From Phorcus lineatus (taxonomy: Eukaryota; Mollusca; Gastropoda; Trochida; Trochidae), in assembly GCA_921293015.1 (NCBI GenBank), contig OV121098.1:10081016-10145015 (forward strand): a DNA stretch of 64,000 nucleotides, in the 5' to 3' direction. Shown piece after piece: positions 30,101 to 42,400 of the stretch (within the stretch, counting starts at the first letter, position 1; each line of letters opens with the position of its first letter). Under the pieces are notes generated by a model. The model had not been told where the DNA came from, searched no databases, and saw only the letters and a program-made list of their open reading frames with translations. The position numbers and the translations under genes are program-made.

Positions 30101-33100
30101 CATTCTTTTCAAAGTAGGGAGAGCTGGATAACAGGGAGGAGGGTGGGAGTAAACCTTTGGTTATTTTACCACTTCTAGGGTACAATTACTATAAATCCTA
30201 ATAAGGATTGTGAAGGAAACATAATTCAGGAAAATTTCGGCACGAAATAGCCGCCAATGGCTGGAAAGGAATTCCAATTACAATAAACTTTCCCGCTCTA
30301 GTCTGTACTCTCCACTCCGTAATTATTATGTTAAAAAGGTAGGAGATGCTAGGGAGGATTAATACTTGAACTTCGAACAAGGCGGATTAATACATCCCAA
30401 AGAGTGATTATACCACGTCACTAAACCACCAACTCAACGAGATATTAAGGTTGAACATGGCGAAAATACCCATTCCATAGTATTGTGTGAAATAACTCGG
30501 GTGAAGACATGCCCACCTGACGTAGTGGTTGAAGTCAACCATCTCCAGCGATAGGATGGGACTGGAAATCACTCGCCCTCGGGAACTTCCCCCCTCCCCC
30601 CCCTTCTTTCCCCCAAGGAGGGGGTTCAGGCGGAGAGGTGCTGAGCCGCCACCAATGGTCCCAGCGAGGACAGGCCTCCAATCAAGGAGGACATGTCCCG
30701 AAGATATGCCCTGGTGAAGGCGCTAGAGGACTTCCACTGACATGAAGCGACTATTTGGTCGATAGAAACAGACTTCCAGGCTGCTGGAGAAGTCGAGAGC
30801 GCTCGAATCTCATGAGGTGAGAACTTGGCATCTACTGTCTCTTGATCTGCTGTAGAGTAGGCGAAGGAAATGGTCTTACGAAGCCAAGAAGCAATGGTAT
30901 TTTTGGTAATTTCTGTCGACAGGCCCGGTTTGCAGGGAATAAAGAGATGTCTTCTACCTTTCCTGATGGATGCATCCTATCCATGTACCAACGTAAAGCT
31001 CGCACAGGAGAGTACGCGCTTTTTTTTTTGCGTCATTAGGCACACGGAGAGACGGAAAGGAATAAACCCTGGCCCCCAAGGGACCAGCGGCCGTAGACTG
31101 ATTTTTTGCAATAAAAGGCTCTGAACGACACTGACGTATATCTATTAGCAAAATCAATGGAGGATATATCTATTGCATGTATCTCGGATACTCTGGCGGC
31201 CGAAGCAAAGGCAATCAAGAAAGCTGTTTACCATGCGAGAAACTTGAGGAAGTCTGAAATTTAGTGCCGTCACAAACAGATCTGCTTGAGGCTAGCTTCT
31301 CCCATCTGTCGGCGATCAGATTCAAAACTTGAGGGTGGATCGTCCATTCTGAGGACACAATCAGATTTTTCCTGGACAGAGAGTCCGCTAGGAAGTTCAG
31401 TTTCCCAGGAATGTGCCTGGCTTGAAGAGTTATGAACCATGTGTCTACCAGAGCATAAAGATCCCTGGTGAATTTCATCAGAGGAGCTGATCTCGTGCCT
31501 CCTAACTTGTTGATGTTCGCAACCACAGTGGAGTTGTCCGTTGCAATCACAACACTTAAACCATGGAGAAGAGCTTTCCAGTTTGAGAGAGCCAAGATCA
31601 CCGCCTTCATCTCGAGCAAATTAATGTGAAGATGGGAATCCGATTGGCCCCAGGGCCCGCTTAAAATGTGCTGATTCCAATGTGCACCCCAGCATCTGTG
31701 TAGATCGTGTGTTGAGGCAAAGGAAGAATACAAATAAAAAAGGCAGCCTGACATGACGTGCATGCGCAAGGTCCACCACTGAAGTTCCCGACAAACCAGG
31801 TTCGTAGGCACAATCTTGGAGTCCAGAGGGAGATGACAGCAGCTGTTGATCCAAGATTGAATGTGGCGCAGAATGGAAGGTCGGCTGAGGGAATGGAATT
31901 GTCAAGGATATGTCGAGGGACAGAAGCGGTCGTAAGGATTTGAGTTCCCACGACCATGTCCCTGGAAAGAACCTCTAGATATCAAGGCTTGAGTGAGCTT
32001 TTGATTGAGGGACTTGGTAGTCATAGCTTCCTGCGATTCGCTAGTGTGAGTGCATGCTACATTAAAGAGAGACGGTGCTTGAACAGGTTGAGCTAAGAGA
32101 GAGTCCTTTACGTCTGTAGGTAGATATGCTGTTGCCTCTCCGCTTAAAGGATGTGAGACATCGAGTTGGAAGAGGCTGAGGCTAAATCCTGAGAGGCCAG
32201 GTAAACCGAGTCCAGAAATCTGTGAACCATGGGTACATTGTCAGCCCTCATGGTCTGAAGAGTGTCAGGGGTAATACCTTCATACGAAGTAAACTTGGGT
32301 GGAAGCATCTCTCTAATACCCGCACAAAACCAGTTGATGTAAGAGACAATATCCTGAGATAAGCGTACAATACGATCAATCTCCATCAAGTCCAATCTCG
32401 AAAACTGAAATTGATTAGCAGATGGGGCACGGGGGTTAAGTCTAGCAAAATCCTTATCCAATACAGGCAACTCCTGGGACACGAACCTGTTGTGAATCAA
32501 ATAAGCTGACTTCGGCCTATATGGAATGGAAAGCTGTCCAGGTTGATTGGCAAGCTTGTCATTAATCCCGTTGCAAGCCGTCTTAACTGTCCTTCATGGC
32601 TTGCCACCGTATAATCCATGGATTCTGCACGGGAATAAACGATGGATTGTCAATGCTAATGAAATGATCACGGACCGCCCGTGCAGGAGTGCGGCCACCC
32701 GCCTCGCCAGCAGCTGCAGATAGACACGTGCCGTCCGTTTTAACGGGCCACTTAACTTGGTAATCCTTGGCTCCCTGAATAGCCACTGAAGCCCGTACAC
32801 CGCTAGGCGCCATGGCATTCTATGCTCGGCTGCTTCTCGTTGCATGGACGCCATGTTGGAGGTAAGAGCCGCGATCATTTGTTTGATCTCGTCTAACTCC
32901 GATGTCTTAGGGGGGAGTTTGATGTCTGAAATTTGCTTAAACTTTTTCATAGATTGAGGAGTAGTTTTAGTCACAGCCTTACGTTTAGGGGTTTAAGGTA
33001 TCCAAGACTTGAGTGAACTCAAGAATTCTCTCACACAAAGTACGACCGATCTCGCGGCGTACACAGAAAAGAATGACAGTTGAGTTTGGAATTCAAGGGA

Positions 33101-33469
33101 GATAATCGGGGAAGAACAACACGCACACCACTAAAAAATTTTATTCTCACGCTCTGTATGATCTCTCCGAAAGAGATATAGTCAATGTTGGTTTAGAGGT
33201 AAGGTTTTTCGCAATAATTAACAACCATTGCAAATAAACTGACACATACTCATTTTGTCAACGTGGAACCTAAACACTTCAACTTGCCTGAAAAATATTG
33301 TGACACATTCAAAACTCTCTGGTTCAATCTGACTCCCATGCTTCAAATCCTCAACGACCTTCTTTGGCAACATCTGACTCATAAGCTGTTCAGACTTTGA
33401 CTCTTCAACTTGCAAATCCTTTGTCCTTTCAGCCACAGCAACTTCCAAGTTACTAGAGTATTTTTCAAA
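27168..33469 (-). CDS. receptor cyclase: dimerisation helix and catalytic domain, altered active site
   Basis: Exon 33288-33469 encodes the coiled dimerisation segment ([16 protein letters not shown], then [13 protein letters not shown]). The cyclase core follows: [10 protein letters not shown] with the first metal-binding Asp, YKVQTIGDS with the second Asp, [24 protein letters not shown], and the final exon with YWLRGRDTF and a stop at 27168. Compared with the family consensus (VETIGD; MPRYCLFGDTVNTASRM), the Glu that reads guanine is Gln (codon 29608-29610) and the transition-state Arg is Lys (codon 28003-28005). The cysteine that also helps select guanine is retained. A one-residue insertion precedes MPRYC. 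Activity may be reduced or altered. Confidence 0.88.
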
Positions 33470-36400
33470 CTGAAATTGAAGATTAGATGACCTTGTATAT
33501 TATAAGTAACCAGGCGTCCACGAGTTTGATATGGAGATTTATCATGTGTCCGAGGGAAATATCAAACTCGAACGACACATGATATATCTCCATATCAAAC
33601 TTTGTTCGAGTTTGATATTTCACTGGGACACATGATATATCTCCATATCAAACTCGTGGACACTTAGTAACGTATTTATCTCGATGAGGACCCTTATTTA
33701 GTGCGTTAAAAATGGCTTGAAAGATTGGATGGGTCAAAATGGCGGCTAATCTTGTCAATATTATTCTTTAATTTATGAATTTACAAATATGATTTTTATA
33801 TCACCGTTTAGAATACAATAAGTGTAGTCTAGTACCGTGCAGCAGAAATTACGGACTAAAAAACTTTGATAAATATAACAACTATTGCTTGGCTTTTTCA
33901 ATTTTGAATGCTTGGTCACGTGACCTCATGTTTGCGTTCCACCTTGGAAACGTTCGATTTGAAGCAGCGCTAAAATAGCCGAAGATTTCCAGCTGTCATG
34001 GTTGACCGCCTGGAAAGGAGCGATTCAGTTTGAAAGTGTCGGAGAACACAGAGAACATGCAGGCATCAGAACATAACGCTCAGGTTGGTTTGAGAGTTCG
34101 GTAGGAATGAAAAGTCGTCGATGACCCTGACTAATATGTGTAAAGATTAGTTTTCTAGTAGTTCACCATTCTAATCTTCAGCTCACTGTTGGACAACCTT
34201 GACCCTGACTAATATGTGTAAAGATTAGTTTTCTAGTAGTTCACCATTCTAATCTTCAGCTCACTGTTGGACAACCTTGACCCTGACTAATATGTGTAAA
34301 GATTTGTTTTCTAGTAGTTCACCATTCTAATCTTCAGCTCACTGTTGGACAACCTTGACCCTGACTAATATGTGTAAAGATTTGTTTTCTAGTAGTTCAC
34401 CATTCCAATCTTCAGCTCACTGTTGGACAACCTTGACCCTGACTAATATGTGTAAAGATTTGTTTTTTAGTAGTTCACCATTCCAATCTTCAGCTCATAG
34501 TTGGACAACCTTGACCCTGACTAATATGTGTAAAGATTTGTTTTCTAGTAGTTCACCATTCTAATCTTCAGCTCACTGTTGGACAACCTCGCTACCGGCA
34601 AGTCAACCGGGAGGCCATTAATGGAAAGTTTGGTAATTTGTCAATGTTTTTTTTGCACGAATACTTCATTTTTACAAGAACTTATTTGTTCTAGCCAAGA
34701 AATGAGAAATGACTTTAATTAGTGGGAAATACACTTAGCTAATAACGGTAGGTTTCAACAACCAGCCTAGCGTAGCCTTTGTTTACCTCACAGTGGGAAA
34801 AGGGAGATAACTATTTAGGCCAGTCGAAATTTCCCAAAATTTAAGTGAACCCGGACATTTTCGATAACAGACAAATGACTTGAAAAAATGAAAGATTACA
34901 TGTCCCTTACCCTCTGAAAAAAACCCAACCAAAATCAACCATGGGCATAAATAGTTATGGCCTCTTGAAAATGTACCTAAAAGTTGTGCAGAAGCCTCTC
35001 CATAAAAGATAAGTTGTGTGACTAGTATCGCCAGAGTTATCTCCCTTCATGGCAACTGCCAAAATGGCCGACATTGTTGTTGACAACAAAAGTTTAGAAG
35101 CGGTATTTTATGACTTTTAAAATGAAAATTGTGAATATTTTTTATGGAAAAGTATTTTGACAGTTAGCTAAATGCTTTTGTCTATGCAGATACCATCAAA
35201 TAATCATATTTTTCGTGCTTAAATTATCTATATTTTAACTTTGTAAATCGACTACTTCATCTTCATAAAAGCCTTTTCTACGAGAAATTATTATGAACTA
35301 CTAATGTAATTATAAGAAAAAAGTTAAAGCATATGATTTATCTATTCAATTTCCTTTGAAACATTGAATAGATAAATTGGGGCAAATAAGTTCACACACC
35401 TCTAAAAAGGCTAAGCATGCCATCCTACTGATACTATTTTCTCGCTGACTTATTTCTTATGAAGAAGCGTCTGTTGATTGATACTTTTTTACGATCATTT
35501 GAAGTTAACATCAACTCAAATTTGAATATTATATTGAATATATTAATCTTTCCAATGCTAAAAATAGTAACTAGAGAATAAATAAGTTATAACTATAGAT
35601 ATTTCTGTCAGTCAATTTCGGCTTTAGACAATACCAATTTGGGTTATTCATGCAAAGTTACAAAAAAAATATGTATATTAAAATATAAACAGAAATTTAA
35701 TGATTTTCATTTAACTGTAAATTTATCTCCCTAGGCTTGTATTTTATAATGACCAACCTACATTGACAAAATTTAATGTCCCACTAATTTCATAACTCAT
35801 GGGCCCAGGGCCTTCGTCATCTCAAAAGTTAATTAGGATCTGCTAATAAATGCACAAATCAGCTCTGACATATAATAAAAATGCTATCAGTATTTATCTA
35901 ACACTAAGAATTTACGATTAAATATTCTATGTTGAACATATTGCTTAGATTAATAAAACTACAAAAATGTCAATAATTTTCCCCATATCAAATGTTCTTA
36001 AATTTTAATTGCTTTTTACAGAACCATGAATCTCAAAGCGTCTTTCAACGGTTGAACCCCATTTATCATTAAATGAGACCTTACAGCTGAACTCAATTTT
36101 TTTTAACTCAAAGCATGCATGGTTGACTGAGTATCACTCAAATAATTTGAAAAGGTATGATAGTTTAGAGAAACTGATAATTTGTTAATCCTGTGAAAGG
36201 CATACGTCTCTCAGCATCATTTGTGAATCTAACAAGCAGGGAGATATTCCCTCCGGTGTGCTCAGTGCTTCGCATCTAATGGAGTATTAAAGGCATAAGT
36301 GCACGCCAATATTTCGTATAAACAACAAATGCACAGATAATGAATATCTCTCGATTACTAACGATCATAATCCATTTACAATGCTTATACTACATTTTTA

Positions 36401-39400
36401 AAATTGATTATGTTATAAGATTGCTTTAATATACAATATTTCATCCCTTATTCTCAGTTCAGAGTTTAAATAATTCCAAAGCTACACACATTATTAGTTT
36501 AGCCGTTTTCAGCTGTTCAACTTTTCATATTTTTTATTGCACAGCTGACCATAGATTCAAATATCTCTATAAGCCGACTTCATCTGTCTTAAATGTTTTC
36601 AATGTTGATTACAGGTCAGTTGTAAAGAATAATAAGTATTTTACTGCTTCGATTGAAAGCATAAGTAAGTGCCTATATAATCATTTGCCTTAAAAGAGCC
36701 AATTTGAAGCGAAAAAGCGTGCTATAGTACCTTTATGTACACGATTCTCTGCAGATTCTGGACAATCATCAATGTCTTTACCATTATATGAAATTTTAAT
36801 GGATCCAGGAAAAAAGTTAGAATATTTCATTCTTCGAAAAACATTATCACAAGTGCAATGTTATTAACCCTGTTAGAATAATGAATAATCTGTATCTGAT
36901 GAAACTGTTTTGTATGCTTTGTGAAAGACAAGTGACAATGTACCCTCTGTCAAAAACTGTATTTTATCATCCAAAACTTGTGTTCTACAGGAGATATCGC
37001 TCATTGAAAAATCAAGGGATATCTCCTAGTAGATATTGTTTTGACAGTAGATTTTGAACAAAGCCCTGTTACAGTCAAATTCATGACATCACAATTGTTT
37101 TGCATCATCAAGTAATGACATGACAATGCTATGACCTCATAAGCATGCCGACGTCAGTGATATGACTTCACCGCAATGAGAGTCTAAGAGGAATGCAGTG
37201 TTCAGAAATATACATTTTACACGGAATCGAAATGAAAAATTATTTTGGATGATAAACATAATCTTACCTTCGTGTCTTCTGATATCAAATATATCAACAC
37301 GAGTCTATAAAAGTAAAAATATCCGAAGCAACTTTTATAGAAACGTGTTGATATATCCGATATCAGAAAACACTTGGGTGAGATTCTCTATTTGTAGCAT
37401 GGGGTAGATAACAAGTATATCTATATTGCTATATACTTATCATCAGTTATTTACAATATCTAAGAATAGTTTACAGATTCAAGTTCAGGAAAAGCCTTAG
37501 AAATCTGAACCGGAAAACTGTCATGCTGGTGGTTTTAGAAGGATAATCACATTTTTCAGTGCCTCAATATAAAATGTGCATATGAATAGCTTTAATTCCA
37601 TTTTGAAAATTAAAAAAATATTTGATAAGAGATACCTAGAGATTGTGAAAATTGACTCATATAAATCTGAAATTCAGACATTTTTGAAGATCAGTCAGGG
37701 GCAGTGAATTCAAGAATACTTATTTCTGATGCAAAGTAATCTAGAAATGTCAATAAAGAGTATATTTTTCAACAAATACAAATGTATATTTTTCGTAAAA
37801 GGATTCCTATTTTTTTATATCAACCCCTCTAAAAAAAGACATGTTATGCAGACAATAGTAATAATAGCCTTTGGAGGTATGTCCTGTTGCTAGATCTTAA
37901 ATTAATTGCACATAAGTGTTTTGTTCAATAAATAAACGTTTTTATAAATGTTCCAATTTTCTTTGATGTTTCATATTTTTTACCAAAAAAAAAGACATGA
38001 TGTTAAACCATGAGCATAAATGATCTTTAAAAGTATGTAATATTGCATGATCTATCATTCTAATCACTACAACATTTTATTTTTCAACATGAATACTTCT
38101 CATAAAATATTCCAATTTTCTTTCATTTTTTATGCTTTTTCACCCCAAAACAGACATGGCGTTAAATCTACAACAGAAATGAACTTGGGAATCATGTAAT
38201 GTTGCACCATCTATCATTCTAGCCAATTCAAAAGTTTTTCCTGCAATACATATATTTTTAAATAATTGACAATTAGGCCAGTAGAAATCATGAAAAACCC
38301 GGACATTTTCGATAACAGACAAATTTGGTTTTTAAATGGTCCCTTTAGCAGTGCTGATGAACCATGAAAAACCCAACCAAAATCAACCATGGGCAACATG
38401 TATTTTTGGGGCAAAAACCTTAAAAAATAAGGGAAATTAGGAAATAGTTTGAAATATTGCAGTTTCAGTTGACTGAAATCTTAACTGGAAAACCCCTCCT
38501 GACTATTTTCTTAATCTTTGCTAATCAGAGGTTTTACACTATTAATGTTTAAACATGAAATATGATTCAAAGTAACATACCAAGTAAACAAGGTTATCAA
38601 TATGTTTTCCTTTCACAGGATAGATTTCGTTCAACTTATGTAACAGTTCCTTGAAAGTTAGTCGAACATCAGGATTTTCATCCCAAGCCTCGTCCAGCAT
38701 CTGCAAGTATAACATATGTCAACCATAAAATGCATGATTTCATTTTCATGACAAAGCATAATTTAATTAAAGATAATTATTTTCAATAGAGGAGAATGTT
38801 TGACCAGTTTTATAGTTCTGGTGTGCTGGGTTGAAGACTTAAAGCATATGTAAAGAATGGTAAAAACTTTATTTTCCATGTTAATCTTAAATATTTAGCT
38901 TATAATGCAAATTGGTTCTAAAGGAAAAGAAGATGAAAAAAGAAATTAAACAGAGGTCCCTGAACAATGATATACAAATTATACCCTTCGCATGTTCAAA
39001 TTGGCCTCATCATCTTCAGGAAGGCAGGAATCTTCAACATGTGGTCTGAAAGCCTTGCTTGTATTAATTTCTAGATCCTTCCACAACTACAACAAGAAAT
39101 GTATAGAGATTATTACCCGAGGAACTGTGTCATATGACTTTTACGAAACGCGTGTGAATTTTTGTATTAACCGTTTGAGAGCGAGGGTTATACATACATT
39201 CGCACGAGTTTTGTAAAAGTCATATGACACACTTCCGAGCATAATAATTTCTTTATTACCGATTCTACTCCATTTCAAACGCATGGAAATATTCAGAATA
39301 CGGCCTCCTTCCCTTACGGCGGTCCGTTACAGTGACGTCACAATTTTATGACGTCATAAAAGAAGAAATACGGTAACTGGCACTTAGACAATCGTTGCCA

Positions 39401-42400
39401 GGCAAAAGTGATATGTGCACATGTGCTCATATCGAAAATATGTTACCGCTTATGAATAACCATATGGGTAACAATAAGCACTTATCGAGTTTGAAGTTTT
39501 GGTTAGTTGGCCCTCGAAACAACATTATTAAAATAATTCAGCATGGTTATTGCACACACTAAGTTCAGTTTAAATAACTATTATTTTTCCTACATTTTAC
39601 TGTGTCCCAGCAGTTTTGATAACTGATAAGTAATGTAGCTTTTGTATTCCAGGCACAACATGATAGAAGAACTAAAGAGGTTGTTTACTTACCAGTCTAG
39701 CTTCTTCATTCTCTGGTGCATTCTTATCAATGACCATTTGAATGATTTGATCAGAAGTAAGAACTTGGAGCTCACAACTGAATGGCTGTTTTCTTGTGCA
39801 CACTTCAGTCATGATGATTGAGAATCTGGTAACATTTTCATAAACACAAAATATTGTCAAATACAACCATTTAAAATGATTCCAATGCTAGAAGCCTTGA
39901 CTTAAAGTAAACTCTTATTGCTTCCCATTCACTTGAAGTTGTACTCAGAAACAAGAAGTATTGAGGATAATAATGACCAGCTTTTGAATTTTGTTTTCAA
40001 TAATAACACATTTAATAACGAAAATATCAATATCTAATGCTTGATTCACTTGATTTGTTTCAAAGAACAGAAAAGATGATAGAATTTATAGAAATGTAGT
40101 GCACTTGGGCAGTTTGGAATTATACACATGTTCCTTTGAAAATGACAAATGGATTGATTTTTTAACTATTGTTCCAGAAACTTTTGAATTTGCATCAATA
40201 GACCGACATTCTGATAGCTACATCCCCTGGGAATATAGGCCAGATTAACAACTCAATAGTAACACATACGAATATACATCTCCAGCTTTTGATCCAGAGC
40301 CAACTTCTTCTAATGTTTGACAGGTATCGAGGAATTCAGGGGCAGTCCAAAACAGTGCACTGTAAAGGATAAGAATGTTAATTCATTAGGAAGGGTATAC
40401 AAAAATACAGGTTAGATTAAGGGAGAGTAATGAAATATAACCAAACTACTAAACTGCAACAGTTTGAATATTCATAATAAAATTTGTTGCAGAAATTTCA
40501 AAAGCTTAAATGAGCTGAAAATTCTTATCCCTGAGAAAATCCGGAAATGAAATTCTATGCTAAAACACAGGTCACTCAATAATAATGATATGAAAAAAAA
40601 TAAGTAAAAGTATGAAGATGCAACACCTATACTCAAACACATGAAACATCAAGCTTTCATTATGTAATGGAACTAATCATATGTCTACTTTGAGCAATTA
40701 ATTTATTTTATTACAAGCTGTTGAGATGCAAAATTTATCCTACCTTGGCTTTTTCCCTTCATCTTCTGAAATTCTAGGGGCTTTGTATCTCATTGTTTGT
40801 GAACCAAAACCTAACACAGAAAAACGTATTTCAATTTTCTTAAAAAATCAACGAAAATAAATTTTCAATAAACTTAGTTTTCCCACTATTGCAACATTGC
40901 GGAGCTACATTTTCCTCTAATACCCTGATAGCCTTCATGGCTAAACCCTCTTATTGCTGACGGCAGACTACTCAAAGCTATTTATAGCCTCTCATGTGGC
41001 AGCCAATGAAAACAACACATTTCTAACTACTCAACTGTTGTGTAGCAGGTATATTCTGTGAGAGGCAATACAAACAATTTGTTTATGATGTACCCTTTTC
41101 ATACTGGTCAATGCATGCCCTCCATTTGCAATCTTCATTGAGAATTGACACTTGCACTTACTTACAGTCTGATTAAAATCGACCGTGTTCCGAGGAATAA
41201 AAGTTTCAAAATATTGACTCTATCGAGATTCGAACTCTATCCGTCTAGGCTATTCTCTCCACTAGGTCTGACCGCACCCTAATGTAGCGCGATGATGTGA
41301 TTGGTTCGCTATTGACTAGGTTTTGTCTGCGCTAAACTGGGGTCAGCACGTGCGAGCAGTGAGGCTGCCTTCAGACCGTTGTGGAGAGGATAGCCTAGAC
41401 AGATAGAGTTTGAATCTCCATAGAGTCAATATTTTAAAACTTTTATTCCTCGGAACAGGGTCGATTTTAATCAGACTGCACTTACTTACATTGATTTTGT
41501 TTGAAAACGGATAATTTCCAATGAAAAACAAAATTTGAAACTTAAAATCGTGAACATGAAGATCTCTGCAGTTGTAATCATACAGGTATTTATTGTTTAC
41601 GAGATTTATTAATTTGTAATTCACAATTTTAGTGAGCGAGTAGCTAGAGTCAAATTTGGTGCAGTGCAAACTCGCCTGAAAACATAGATCGATAAGATTG
41701 TCACGCCATGTCCAACACAGTTCATGCATGGAATTTGAACACAGTTATCATTTAATTTCTAGATTATCTGGTAGAAAATGTCTCTAGAATCATAGTGTAT
41801 AAAAATTAAATCAATTTGATAAAATTACTCAAAGAGTTTTTATTCCTGACTGAGTCCTGTTACACGATCGCTTGTTGACATTATGCAAATTAATCGGGTC
41901 AAGGGCAGTGAATGAAACATTGCTGTAACGGTAATATTACAACATTTTAATTTGTTTTGGATCTATGGGGGGAAACTTCAATGTTTTTTCATTTTAGTTT
42001 ATGGAATTGTATTAATATATAAGGCCCATTATTTTCCTCTACAATCTGTTCATAACACAGAAACTTGTTCACGAATGTGTTGACAACATATGGCGGTAAT
42101 TGTTCAATGTGATTTTTTAAAACAATTGATTATGTGGCAGTATTTTCAATGACATTTTGGAATTATTTTGACATCTCGAAAGAAAAATCGATAAACAAAT
42201 TCAAACATATAAGTGTTTTCATTTTGGGGGATTGTAAGATCCTTATAATTGTAATTGAAATATGGTGATTATCTTATGTATGTTTTTCAAAAAGCAATCT
42301 TTCGATCTTTTCATTTACTGACAAAGTTATATTATCTGCACAGTTATCAAACGAAGAAATATTTGCTCTCCTTACTTGACAGAAAGATAGTAGAGAATCT

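Larger units (their letters stand above)
29956..33209 (-). mobile_element. DIRS-like tyrosine-recombinase retrotransposon, internally deleted
   Basis: It is bounded by ~150 bp inverted repeats (29956-30113 and 33064-33209) sharing CTTACCTCTAAACCAACATT, TGGTGTGCGTGTTGTTC and TTCCAAACTCAACTGTC. Inside, on the minus strand, come a gag-like region, an RNase H domain and a tyrosine recombinase. Inverted termini plus a tyrosine recombinase are the DIRS1-type layout. The reverse transcriptase core is missing between about 32140 and 31950, and the frames are broken in several places, so it is dead. It occupies nearly all of the receptor cyclase intron between 33288 and 29731. Confidence 0.88.

Noticed and set aside
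41343-41729. 128-residue minus-strand open frame
   Set aside because: It crosses the border of the 314 bp MITE and has no recognisable domain.
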